Source of the DNA: Haloarcula taiwanensis
GTDB taxonomy: Archaea; Halobacteriota; Halobacteria; Halobacteriales; Haloarculaceae
Direction of reading: 5' to 3'
Assembly (NCBI GenBank): GCA_002844335.1
Contig: CP019154.1
Coordinates: forward strand, 1,178,001 to 1,242,000
Length of the DNA: 64,000 nt
Numbering within the stretch: the stretch's first letter is position 1; each line of letters opens with the position of its first letter. Both the position numbers and the translations under genes were made by a program. Positions 28,667 through 37,384 of the stretch are shown here, piece by piece. The notes under the pieces were generated by a model. That model was not told the origin of the DNA, searched no databases, and saw nothing but the letters and a program-made list of their open reading frames with translations.

Positions 28667-29966
28667 CGCCGAGACCGAGGCCGACGCCGAGGCGGCGTCC
28701 GAGCCACCGGAGACGACCGTCGAGACGGGGTGGCCCCGAGAGTACCTGCGGGACCACACCGCCCACATCCTCGTCATCGCCCTGCTGGCGCTGTATCCGC
28801 CGGTGTACCACACCCTGTTGAGCTCGCCGGTCAGCGCCGAGACGCAGATGCTCCTGCCGACGGTGGAGACGATGGTCGGCGTCCTCTATTTCGGCCTCTT
28901 TGCCATCTCGTTTGACTTCATCAGCGGCTACACCGGCTACCTCTCCTTCGGCCACGCGGTGTTCTACGGCACCGGCGCGTACACGGTCATCCTCATCGCC
29001 AACGGAAAGGTGCCGCTGCTTGGTCCCGGGACGCCGTTCATGCTGTCGTTGCTGGTCGGCGGTCTCATCGCCATCGTGCTGGCGATACTCGTCGGGCTGG
29101 TGTCGTTCCGCCTCTCGGGCGTGTACTTCGCGATGATCACGCTCGGCTTCGCGCAGGTGTTCTACGTGTTCGTCCGCGGCTGGGACTACGTGGCGACCAA
29201 CCCCCGGGATGGCCCCGCCGTCGGACCAAGCCACGCCGAGGGCTTCCAGATCGGAGTCCCCGGAATCGACCAATTATCGCTGTCTATCGGCGTCCTCACT
29301 GGCGACGAGGTGGCCCTGCTCGGGGCCACGCTGTCCGGGACGGAAGTGTCCTACTACATGGTCGGGCTGGTCGTCCTCGCGTGTTACTTCGCCATGCAGC
29401 GGGTCATCCACTCCCCCTTCGGCCGGGTGTTACTCGCCATCCGGGAAAACGAGGAGCGGGCAATCGCCGTCGGCTACAACACCTACCTGTACAAGCTCGG
29501 AGCCTTCGCTATCAGCGGGTTCTTCGCCGCCGTCGCAGGCGGGCTGTTCGCCGGGTTCAAGCGCTCGGCCAGCCCGGAGAACTCGTTTTACTTCCTGGTG
29601 ACCGGCGACGCGCTGCTGGCGAGCATCATCGGTGGCTTCGGCACGCTCGCCGGCTCGCTGTACGGCCATCTGTTCGACGAAACGGTGCGAGAGTTCCTCT
29701 CGAAGGCCGGGCAGGGCGGCGGCCTGTTGCCCTACCTCCGCGCGCTGCTGGGCCAGGGGACGCTGGACACGACGCTGGTCGGCGGGACGACCATCGGCGG
29801 CCTCATCGACCTGCTGTTGAACGGGCATGCCAGCCTCTACGTCGGCCTCGTGTTCGTGCTGTTCGTCCTCTACGTCCCCGACGGCCTGCTGGGCACGCTT
29901 CGCGCCCGGCTCGGCGGCACGTTCGCCGAGGCACTGCCCGCAAAGCTATGGGGTGACTCGGAATGA
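28662..29966 (+). CDS. livM: ABC transporter permease, LivM type, with a probable ATT start codon
   Basis: The frame encodes a LivM permease (ISFDFISGYTGYLSFGHAVFYG; later FAISGFFAAVAGGLFAG). The first conventional start in frame is GTG at 28803, but it falls inside the first membrane helix (HILVIALLALYPPVYHTLL) and would delete it. The frame is open upstream, with acidic residues ending ETGWPREYLRDHTAH, but without ATG, GTG or TTG. An ATT at 28662 lies 7 bp after GGAGGTG (28648-28654) and overlaps the livH stop as ATTAG, matching the coupled junctions of the rest of this operon. From there the product has 434 residues. A start at 28803 (387 residues) or a sequencing error remains possible. 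Confidence 0.85.
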   Translation: MSAETEADAEAASEPPETTVETGWPREYLRDHTAHILVIALLALYPPVYHTLLSSPVSAETQMLLPTVETMVGVLYFGLFAISFDFISGYTGYLSFGHAVFYGTGAYTVILIANGKVPLLGPGTPFMLSLLVGGLIAIVLAILVGLVSFRLSGVYFAMITLGFAQVFYVFVRGWDYVATNPRDGPAVGPSHAEGFQIGVPGIDQLSLSIGVLTGDEVALLGATLSGTEVSYYMVGLVVLACYFAMQRVIHSPFGRVLLAIRENEERAIAVGYNTYLYKLGAFAISGFFAAVAGGLFAGFKRSASPENSFYFLVTGDALLASIIGGFGTLAGSLYGHLFDETVREFLSKAGQGGGLLPYLRALLGQGTLDTTLVGGTTIGGLIDLLLNGHASLYVGLVFVLFVLYVPDGLLGTLRARLGGTFAEALPAKLWGDSE

Positions 29967-30043
29967 CCGACGCCGGACACCCGACCGCCGGACCGACCGC
30001 CCGACAGCCCGACCGACCGAAACCGGAGGCAGAACCACGATGA
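29963..30043 (+). CDS. Possible 26-codon coupling ORF between livM and the hydrolase gene
   Basis: An ATG overlapping the livM stop (ATGA) opens a frame of 26 codons whose stop overlaps the next gene's ATG, again as ATGA. The peptide is Pro- and Arg-rich (PTARQPDRPKPEAEPR) and looks unstructured; the DNA has repeated GACCG units. It may only relay ribosomes from livM to the hydrolase gene. No function for the peptide is claimed. Confidence 0.3.
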   Translation: MTDAGHPTAGPTARQPDRPKPEAEPR

Positions 30044-30894
30044 GCCAGGAACCGGACCACTTGAAGGATTTCCAACCAGAACCGACCACTATGCAATACG
30101 CGACCAACGACGGCGTCGACATCGCCTACGAACGTGAGGGGCCGCCGGACGCCGAGACCGTCGTCTTTGTCGAGGGTATCGGCTACGGCCGCTGGATGTG
30201 GCTGTGGCAACAGGAGGCGCTCGTCGACGAGTACCAGACCATCGTGTGGGATAACCGCGGCACCGGGGACTCGGACGAACCAGAGGGGCCGTACACGATG
30301 GGCCAGATGGCCGGGGACCTGGAGGCCGTCCTCGACGACGCCGGCATCGAACAGGCCCACGTCGTCGGGGCCAGCATGGGCGGGATGATAGCCCAGCAGT
30401 ACGCCCTAGAGTACGACCGGGCGCAGTCGCTGACGCTCATGTGTACCTCACCGGGCGGGCCGGAGGCCAGGCCGGTGCCCGAGGAGACACAGCAGCGGAT
30501 GTTCGACGTGCCCGAGGACCTCGACGAGCGGGAACTCCGGCGGTACAAGATGCAACCGGCGCTCTCGGACTCGTTCATGGACGCCCACGAGGACCTCATC
30601 GAACGCATCGTCGACTGGCGCATCGACAGCGACGCGAGCGACCGGGCACTGGAGTGGCAAGGCGCGGCAGTCCAGGCGTTCGACGCGTCGGACCGCCTCA
30701 GGGAAATCACGGAGCCGTGCCTGGTCATCCACGGGACCGCCGACGAGGTGGTGCCATACGAGAACGGGGAACTGCTGGCCCGCGGACTGCCAAACGCCGA
30801 CTTCGTCACCGTCCACGGCGGCCCGCACCTGCTGTTCATCGAGGAGTACGAGCGCGTCAACACACAGATTCGGGAGTTCGTCGACGATGTCTGA
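30040..30894 (+). CDS. Alpha/beta hydrolase
   Basis: A 284-residue hydrolase. The nucleophile elbow is GASMGG (Ser near residue 113), the acid lies in HGTADEVVPYENG and the catalytic His in HGGPHLLFIEEY. DNRGTGDSDEPEGPYTMGQMAGDLEAVL before the elbow is typical of the family that includes enol-lactone hydrolases and esterases. The ATG at 30040 is preceded by GGAGG at 30024-30028. It overlaps the ligase gene by 8 bp and belongs to the Liv operon, so it may release or process the imported compound. The substrate is unknown. Confidence 0.88.
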   Translation: MSQEPDHLKDFQPEPTTMQYATNDGVDIAYEREGPPDAETVVFVEGIGYGRWMWLWQQEALVDEYQTIVWDNRGTGDSDEPEGPYTMGQMAGDLEAVLDDAGIEQAHVVGASMGGMIAQQYALEYDRAQSLTLMCTSPGGPEARPVPEETQQRMFDVPEDLDERELRRYKMQPALSDSFMDAHEDLIERIVDWRIDSDASDRALEWQGAAVQAFDASDRLREITEPCLVIHGTADEVVPYENGELLARGLPNADFVTVHGGPHLLFIEEYERVNTQIREFVDDV

Positions 30895-32515
30895 AATCGG
30901 TCCCGGCACCCCACAGGAGTGGGTCAGTGCCTGGAGCGAGCGCCGGGCCGCGCTCACGCCGGACCGCGAGGGACTGGTGGACGCGACGACCGGCGAGCGG
31001 TTCACGTACGCCGAACTGGACCGGCGCGCGAACCGGACCGCTCGCCTGCTCCGGCAGTACGTCGTCGGCGATGAATCGAGTGTTGCGGTCGTCTCGCGGA
31101 ACCGCCCCGCCGTCGTGGACCTCTTCTTCGCGACCGGCAAGACCGGGAGCCGACTGGCCCCGCTGTCTCACCGGCTCGCACCTCCTGAACTCGCTGAACT
31201 GCTCGACCGCGTAGACCCCGACCTCCTCGTCGTCGAAGTCCCCTTCGCCGAGACTGTCTCGACCGCACTGGAGACAGCCGACGCGACGGCCCCCGAACTC
31301 ATCCATCTCGAAACCGCCGACGGCGCGTCCTCGGATTCCACGCTCGACAGCACGCCCTACGCTTCGGCCCTCCCCGAGGACGACGGGCCCGTCGAAACCG
31401 CCACTCCGGCCCCCGGCGACACGCACCTCCTCCTCCACACCGGCGGGTCGACGGGGACGCCGAAAGAGACGAAAATCACCCACCGCGGTATCGTCTGGAA
31501 CTCCCTGAACACGATCACGGCCTGGGGGCTGCGCGAGGACGACGTAACGCCGATGGTGTTCCCGATGTTCCACACCGGCGGCTGGAACGTCCTCACCGTC
31601 CCGCTGTGGCACATGGGCGGAACAGTCGTCATCGCCCGCGAGTTCGACCCCGGCGACGTACTGGAGACCATCGACGCGGAGGGCGGGACCGTCCTCGTCG
31701 CCGTCCCGGCTGTACTGCGGATGATGACGGACCACGACCGCTGGGCAGAGACGGACCTCTCGACGCTCCGCTTCGCCAAGTCCGGCGGCGGCCCCTGCCG
31801 CAAGAGCGTGATGGAGACGTGGTGGGACCGCGGCGTCGACCTCTCACAGGGGTACGGCCTCACCGAGTGCGGTCCCAACAACTTCGCGATGCCCGAGGGC
31901 TGGCCCCGTGAGAAGGCCGATTCGGTCGGCAAGCCGGCGATGCACGTCGACGCCAGAGTCGTCGCGCCTGACGATGCGGGCGATGGTGACAAGCAACCCG
32001 ACCAGCGAGAGCCAGTCGACCCCGGCACCGTCGGCGAACTCCAGTTGCGCTCGCCCCACGCCGCGACGGGCTACCTTGCCAACCCCGACGCCACCGCCGA
32101 GACGTTCGGCGACGGCTGGGTGTCGACCGGCGACCTCGCCCGTGTCGACGCGGACGGCTACTACTATATCGAGGGTCGTACCAAGCATATGTTCGTCAGC
32201 GGCGGCGAGAACGTCTATCCAGCAGAGGTCGAGGACGCTATCGCCGACCATCCCTCGGTCAGTGAAGTCGTCGTGATTCCGGTCCCCGACGACAGGTGGG
32301 GACAGGTCGGGAAGGCCGTCATCGAACCTGCGACCGATAGCACGACGGGCGGGGCCGACGACCGGCCGCTGACACTTGACGGCCTCCGGACGTTCCTTGA
32401 CGACCGACTAGCCCGGTACAAACACCCCCGCGAGGTTGCGTTCCTCGAGGCGATGCCGACCAGCGGCCCGGACAAGATTGACCGGGGTGCAATCTCGGAC
32501 CGCTTTGGGTCGTAA
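30887..32515 (+). CDS. AMP-forming acyl-CoA ligase
   Basis: A 542-residue adenylate-forming enzyme. The P-loop is LHTGGSTGTPKETKITH (a variant of TSGTTGxPKG), followed by GYGLTECGPNNF and the hinge region STGDLARVDADGYYYIEGR, then GGENVYPAEVEDAI. The catalytic Lys is in GPDKIDRGAI near the C-terminus. It activates a carboxylic acid to its CoA ester through an acyl-adenylate. As the last gene of the transporter operon it probably acts on the imported acid or on the product of the hydrolase. Medium-chain and aryl acids are the usual substrates of this group; the sequence does not settle it. Confidence 0.9.
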   Translation: MSEIGPGTPQEWVSAWSERRAALTPDREGLVDATTGERFTYAELDRRANRTARLLRQYVVGDESSVAVVSRNRPAVVDLFFATGKTGSRLAPLSHRLAPPELAELLDRVDPDLLVVEVPFAETVSTALETADATAPELIHLETADGASSDSTLDSTPYASALPEDDGPVETATPAPGDTHLLLHTGGSTGTPKETKITHRGIVWNSLNTITAWGLREDDVTPMVFPMFHTGGWNVLTVPLWHMGGTVVIAREFDPGDVLETIDAEGGTVLVAVPAVLRMMTDHDRWAETDLSTLRFAKSGGGPCRKSVMETWWDRGVDLSQGYGLTECGPNNFAMPEGWPREKADSVGKPAMHVDARVVAPDDAGDGDKQPDQREPVDPGTVGELQLRSPHAATGYLANPDATAETFGDGWVSTGDLARVDADGYYYIEGRTKHMFVSGGENVYPAEVEDAIADHPSVSEVVVIPVPDDRWGQVGKAVIEPATDSTTGGADDRPLTLDGLRTFLDDRLARYKHPREVAFLEAMPTSGPDKIDRGAISDRFGS

Positions 32516-32545
32516 TCCGTCAATCCAGGCGTAGCTTCAAGAGGG

Positions 32546-34441
32546 GTGATGCAGTTCTATTTACACAATATGGTTGACACATATGCGACCGCAGATTCGA
32601 TGCACGTGTTGCAGGTAGACGACACGCCGCTACTCGACGAGCCTGTCGATTTCCCGGATAGTCGAAACCAGGACTCGCTTACGCTGACCACAACCGACCG
32701 GGCAGACAGAGCGCTCGAACGCCTCGAAGGTACCGCTATTGATGGCATCGTCGTCGCGGATGACCTCCCGGACCGGTCCGGCTGTGCGTTCGCTGACGCG
32801 GTCCGCGAGCGGGACAGCACTGTCCCGGTGCTATTGCTGACCGAGTCGGACTCCGTCGCCAGCGACGTCCTCTCGAACGGTGTCACCGACGTTTTCAGCA
32901 GAGACACAGCTGCTGGCCGTAGTGACCTCCTCGCCAATCGGATTCGGCTGCTCGCCGAACATCACCAGTCGGCGGAACTCGCCAGCCGGACCAGACAGCA
33001 ACTCACAGAGCTGGCAGAACAGTCGAACGAACTGCTATGGGTGTTTTCCGGGGACTGGTCCGAGATACAGTTCGTCAATTCGGCATACGAAACCATCTAC
33101 GGCCGCTCCGTCGAGTCCTTGCAGGCCAATCCCGCGGAGTTCATGACGGCGATTCATCCCACAGACCAGGACAGTGTCATGCAGGCGATGCAGCGCGTTT
33201 CAGCCGGCGACTCTGCCGATATCGAATTCCGAATCACTAGACCGGAGGGCGAACAGCGCTGGGTACGGGCCACAGCCCAACCCATTATCGAGGATGGCAC
33301 TGTCGCCAGAATCGTCGGCGCCTCGCGTGACATCACCGAGCGGAAGCGACGCGAGTCCGAACGCGCCGCGGAACTGGATAGCCTCGACGCGCCGGTCGAT
33401 GCAGTCCCGGATCTGTTCTATGCACTCGACGAAAGCGGTGATCTCGTTCGCTGGAATGATGCACTGGCGGCAGCCACTGGATACGGGGACGCTGATCTCG
33501 CGTCGATGGCGCTACCAGCCCTCTTCGCCCCATCTGACCGTGAACGCGTTCGCCGAGGTATCGAGACGGCTCTTGCGACCGGTGAGTCGTCGTTCGAAGC
33601 TGAGCTGTTGACTGCCGACGGAACGGCAGTCCCGTACGAATTCACCGGTGGCCGAATATCAGCTGCTGACGGCTCGACGCTCGGCGTGGCCGGTATCGGA
33701 CGGCAGACCGCTCCCCGCGGCAGCCGTCAACAGGCTCTTGAACGGCAAAACGAGCGCCTCGACGAGTTTGCCAGCGTCGTCAGTCACGACCTCCGGAACC
33801 CGCTTGACGTTGCCCGGGGCCAGCTAGAGCTCGCACAGCTGGAACACGACAGCGAGCACCTCGACGCAGTCGAGCGAGCCCACGACCGTATCGGACAGCT
33901 CATCGAGGACCTCCTGACACTGGCCCGGAACGGCGAGGCCGCACTCGACAGCGAGCCGGTGCCGCTCCAGACAGTCGTCGAGCAGTGCTGGCAAACCGTC
34001 GAGACTGGCGATGCAACGCTGGAGCTACGGACCTCGGCCGTGGTCCGGGCGGACCCAAGCCGCCTCCGGCAACTGTTCGAGAACCTGCTCCGTAACAGCG
34101 TGGAGCATGGACAGACGCCGCCTACCCAGAGACAGAATGACGCCGCCGGGCAGTTGGGGACGGCCTCGGTATCACAGTCGGAGGGAGCAACCGCCGGCCT
34201 GACGATAACTATCGGCGAACTGGACGGCGGGTTCTACGTCGCGGACGACGGCGTCGGGATTCCGGTTGACGAGCGTGAAGACGTGTTCGAGGGCGGCTAC
34301 TCGCTGGCTTCGGGTCCCGGGTTCGGCCTCCGAATCGTCAGTGAGATCGTCGGTACCCACGGCTGGTCGATAACGGTCACGGAAAGCGACGCCGGCGGTG
34401 CTCGCTTCGAGGTCACCGGCGTCGAGTTCGAGACGGCGTAA
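32546..34441 (+). CDS. Histidine kinase with degenerate receiver and two PAS domains
   Basis: A kinase of up to 631 residues without membrane segments. Order: receiver-like domain (about 19-125, with MHVLQVDDTP and IDGIVVADDLPDRSG, in which the phospho-acceptor Asp position appears shifted or lost), PAS 1 (about 150-270, ending GASRDITERKRRE), PAS 2 (about 285-385), HisKA with the H-box VVSHDLRNPLD, then HATPase with N-box FENLLRNSVEHG and G-boxes DDGVGIP and GFGLRIV. This is the common haloarchaeal soluble sensor kinase design. Starts at 32570 or 32600 are also possible, because the receiver begins only at the latter. No response regulator gene is adjacent. Confidence 0.85.
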   Translation: MMQFYLHNMVDTYATADSMHVLQVDDTPLLDEPVDFPDSRNQDSLTLTTTDRADRALERLEGTAIDGIVVADDLPDRSGCAFADAVRERDSTVPVLLLTESDSVASDVLSNGVTDVFSRDTAAGRSDLLANRIRLLAEHHQSAELASRTRQQLTELAEQSNELLWVFSGDWSEIQFVNSAYETIYGRSVESLQANPAEFMTAIHPTDQDSVMQAMQRVSAGDSADIEFRITRPEGEQRWVRATAQPIIEDGTVARIVGASRDITERKRRESERAAELDSLDAPVDAVPDLFYALDESGDLVRWNDALAAATGYGDADLASMALPALFAPSDRERVRRGIETALATGESSFEAELLTADGTAVPYEFTGGRISAADGSTLGVAGIGRQTAPRGSRQQALERQNERLDEFASVVSHDLRNPLDVARGQLELAQLEHDSEHLDAVERAHDRIGQLIEDLLTLARNGEAALDSEPVPLQTVVEQCWQTVETGDATLELRTSAVVRADPSRLRQLFENLLRNSVEHGQTPPTQRQNDAAGQLGTASVSQSEGATAGLTITIGELDGGFYVADDGVGIPVDEREDVFEGGYSLASGPGFGLRIVSEIVGTHGWSITVTESDAGGARFEVTGVEFETA

Positions 34442-34523
34442 CTGTACCGCCGTGAGTACTCTCGGGTGACCACCACGTCACCCGGTGCCGTCCCAGTCAA
34501 CACCAACAGATGGGGGCTGAACC

Positions 34524-35774
34524 TTACGCTTCGTCGAAGACGGTGTCGCCCTCGACGACGTGCTCTTCGACGGCGTCGAGGTCGAGTGTGACTCCGAGCC
34601 CCGGCTCTTCCGGAATCTCGATATAGCCGTCCTCGATGACGGTCTCCTCGACCAGATCCTCCCACCAGCCGAGTTCGTAGGAGTGGTACTCGACAGCCAG
34701 CGAGTTCGGGACCGCGGCCCCGACGTGGGCGCTCGCCATCGTCGCAATCGGTGAGGAAACGTTGTGCATCGCGACCGGGATGTAGTACTGGTTCGCCACG
34801 TCGGCGACCTTCCGCGTCTCGCGCATGCCACCGACCTTCGGCATGTCCGGCGCGATCATGTCGACAGCCTGGTTCTCGATAAGCCGCCGCTCCTCGGTGA
34901 CGCGATAACGGTTCTCGCCGACGGTGATCGGCGTGGTCGTGGACTTGGTGACTTCCTCCTGTACCTCGAGGTTCTCCGGCGGAACGGGGTCTTCCAGCCA
35001 CCAGACATCGTACTCTTCGATAGCCTCTGCGAGGCGCTTCCCGGAGCTACCCGAGAACGTCCAGTGACAGTCGAAGGCCACGTCAGCCTCGTCTTTGACC
35101 TCTTCGGTGACTTTCTCGACGATCTCGGCCTTGTGTCGAATTTCGCCCGGACGGAGGTGGCGGTTCGCGCGGTCCTTCTCCAGGCCGCTTGGCACGTCGA
35201 GGTCGAACTTCAGGGCGTCGTAGCCCAGTTCGTCGACGACGCGGCGCGCCTCCTCGGCGCAGGCCTCGGGGTCGGCCTCTTCCTCGGTGTGACAGTCGCA
35301 ATACACGCGCATCTCGTCGCGGTATTTGCCACCCAAGAGCTGGTAGGCTGGCACTTCGAGAATCTTGCCCGCGAGGTCATGTAGCGCCACTTCGATACCG
35401 GCGATGGCCGTGACGGTCACGCCCTCGACGGACCCCTCGCCGCTCATCTTCTGGATGAGGTGTTCGTACAGGCGGTCGATGTCCAGTGGGTTCTCGCCGA
35501 CGACGAACGGCTTCATCCGCTCGATGAGTTCCGGGACGCCAGCGCCCCAGTAGGCCTCGCCCGTGCCGACGATGCCTGCGTCAGTGTAGATTCGGACGAG
35601 CGTCCACGGGAAGTTCCCGTCGACCATCGTCGTCTGTACGTCGGTGATCTCCACGTCGCGGCCACCACCGCGCTTTGCGGTGACGCCCATCGTCTCCGCA
35701 GAGAGCTCCCGCATTGTGTACTCTGCGTTCGGGTCGTGCAGGTCAGCGTAGTCTACGTCGTTTGCCTTTCCCAT
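34524..35774 (-). CDS. gnaD: Gluconate dehydratase, enolase superfamily
   Basis: A 416-residue member of the mandelate racemase/enolase superfamily. It shows the N-terminal capping domain (RDVEITDVQTTMVDG, GEAYWGAG), the barrel with metal ligands in FDCHWTFSG and WWLEDPVPPE, then VGENRYRVTEERRLI, and the acid/base His region IPVAMHNVSSPIATMASAHV. Haloarchaeal homologues dehydrate D-gluconate to 2-keto-3-deoxygluconate, which KdgK (4969-5928) phosphorylates. I start it at the ATG at 35774 (MGKANDVDYADLHDP); eight upstream codons are open but less likely. Other sugar-acid dehydratases of this superfamily (xylonate, galactonate) are the main alternatives. Confidence 0.8.
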   Translation of the reverse strand: MGKANDVDYADLHDPNAEYTMRELSAETMGVTAKRGGGRDVEITDVQTTMVDGNFPWTLVRIYTDAGIVGTGEAYWGAGVPELIERMKPFVVGENPLDIDRLYEHLIQKMSGEGSVEGVTVTAIAGIEVALHDLAGKILEVPAYQLLGGKYRDEMRVYCDCHTEEEADPEACAEEARRVVDELGYDALKFDLDVPSGLEKDRANRHLRPGEIRHKAEIVEKVTEEVKDEADVAFDCHWTFSGSSGKRLAEAIEEYDVWWLEDPVPPENLEVQEEVTKSTTTPITVGENRYRVTEERRLIENQAVDMIAPDMPKVGGMRETRKVADVANQYYIPVAMHNVSSPIATMASAHVGAAVPNSLAVEYHSYELGWWEDLVEETVIEDGYIEIPEEPGLGVTLDLDAVEEHVVEGDTVFDEA

Positions 35775-35981
35775 ACCCCCGCTTGCTAGTGGCGTCACAA
35801 AAGTGTAGAGGAAATCGGTTTCACACTGCCACGGCTACACGACACTCACTTTGCCTCACAGCCCTGCGCTCAGCTCACCGCCCTTGCTACGCTGATGCCC
35901 GTTACCCCCTGATTATAGGTTAGAAGTCGACTTAGTCGAGTGTCGCTGTTGCTATCTGAGATGGCTTTAGAGAAGTTGAAG

Positions 35982-36052
35982 TGGGACCGCCGAGATTCGA
36001 ACTCAGGTCCGACGCACCCCATGCGCCGAGGATACCGCTACCCCACGGTCCC
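35982..36052 (-). tRNA. tRNA-Pro (anticodon GGG)
   Basis: The minus strand folds into a full cloverleaf of 71 nt. The acceptor stem is GGGACCG with CGGTCCC, discriminator A. The T arm is CTGAG TTCGAAT CTCGG with one G-U pair. The anticodon stem is GGCGC with GCGTC, and the loop ATGGGGT places GGG at positions 34-36, after the invariant T33. The D arm has the usual AGCGGTA loop. CCA is not encoded, and there is no intron. It reads CCC and CCU proline codons. Confidence 0.93.
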
Positions 36053-36147
36053 GCACTCTGGGAGAGGTGGGTGTTTTAATTAAGAGCTTCGCTTTGATGA
36101 CGAGAGTGCCAGCCCGTGACGGGGAAGAGCAGTGGCGGAGCGGCCGG

Positions 36148-37233
36148 TCACTCGGCGACTTCGATACCGGGGCTTTCGATGGTGACGTCGGTAAGCGACC
36201 AGCCGTCGGTCGCAGACCGGGCATCGACACCGATGGCATTTTGCTCTGCGGTCACGGAGATTGTCGAGTCAGAGACAGTCCAAGAGGCGTTCGTCTTGAC
36301 GGCGTGGATTCCCTGCAGTCGGCTCTCGATAGTCGTGTTCTGGATGGTCCACGCACCGGTCGTGCGAGCAGTGAAGACCCCAATATCTCGGGTTTCGAGC
36401 GTGGTATCTTCGAGTGTCCACGCGCCAGTCGAGAAGGCGGTCACGAGGCCGGTGTCGCTCTGGGAGACTGTCAAATCGGTCACCGACCAGTCACCACCGC
36501 TGTTGATGGCTTTGACGCCCGTATCACTCCGGCGGACCTCTGTGTTCTGGACCGTCCAGTCGCCAGTCGTTCCGGATGCGTCGACGCCGTCTGCGCCGGA
36601 CCGGTCAACGACGACCGCGGCGACCGTCCAGTCACCGGCGGACTTGCGGACGTCGACGCCGTCACCGCCGACTTCGACGAAGCGGGTATCGCGAATCGTC
36701 CAGTCGCCGCTGGTGCCGCGGGCGAACACGCCGCTGTAGGTCGTGCTGGCGACGGCGGCGTCCTCGATAGTCCAGTTTCCAGTCGTGTTGGGCGCGTAGA
36801 CGCCGACATCGGTAGCGATAACTGTCGTATCAGTGACCGTCCAGTCGCCGCTGGTTCCGTTGGCCGCGAGACCGAAGCGGTAGTTCCGTACGGTGAATCC
36901 GGTGACGTTCGCTTCAGCTGTGCCGGCCACCGTGATGCCGGTCCCGTTGACGAAGCGCGACCCGTCCAGTATCGCCCGGTCAGGGGCGACGAGAGTGATA
37001 CTTTCGTTGATCCGGATCTCCTCACGGTAGGTGCCCGGCCTGACCTCGACAGTGTCGCCGCTATCGGCGGCATCCACGGCGGCCTGTATCGACCGGTAAT
37101 CGGCACTCCCGGATTTGTCGACGGTCAATGTCTCCGCTGCTGTCTGGGACCCAGCTACGCTGGCTGGCATGACAGCCAGTGTCAGCAGTATCGACAACAG
37201 GATAGCACGTAGCCTCGTACGCGTACGTCTCAT
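36148..37233 (-). CDS. Secreted right-handed beta-helix repeat protein
   Basis: A 361-residue exported protein. Residues 1-28 are a Sec-type signal peptide (Arg-rich start, hydrophobic core AILLSILLTLAVMPASVAG). Next comes a NosD/pectin-lyase-like opening, YRSIQAAVDAADSGDTVEVRPGTYREE. From about residue 120 there are about ten tandem units of 22-26 residues built on GDWTVxDTxVxxSDxGVxA, each with a conserved Trp, ending near residue 355. This fits a beta-solenoid with one coil per unit. The family includes polysaccharide-active enzymes and surface proteins; the repeats carry no obvious catalytic residues. The gene stands alone next to tRNA-Pro. Confidence 0.85.
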   Translation of the reverse strand: MRRTRTRLRAILLSILLTLAVMPASVAGSQTAAETLTVDKSGSADYRSIQAAVDAADSGDTVEVRPGTYREEIRINESITLVAPDRAILDGSRFVNGTGITVAGTAEANVTGFTVRNYRFGLAANGTSGDWTVTDTTVIATDVGVYAPNTTGNWTIEDAAVASTTYSGVFARGTSGDWTIRDTRFVEVGGDGVDVRKSAGDWTVAAVVVDRSGADGVDASGTTGDWTVQNTEVRRSDTGVKAINSGGDWSVTDLTVSQSDTGLVTAFSTGAWTLEDTTLETRDIGVFTARTTGAWTIQNTTIESRLQGIHAVKTNASWTVSDSTISVTAEQNAIGVDARSATDGWSLTDVTIESPGIEVAE

Positions 37234-37384
37234 AGTTGGGATGATAGGGCGCGAATAGATGTAAACCGTAGTGTTCGTTTACTCGTCGCCGGCAGTACAC
37301 TGCAGTAAAGCTGGAAGTACCGGCGACGCACGTGGCGGCGCAGCCCGCGAAAGCGTTATCGGCCGGACCGGCGAATCACCGGAT

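Noticed and set aside
28803-29966. LivM gene starting at the GTG at 28803
   Set aside because: It would begin inside the first membrane helix with no ribosome binding site, whereas the upstream coding sequence continues in frame to a well-placed GGAGGTG and ATT.
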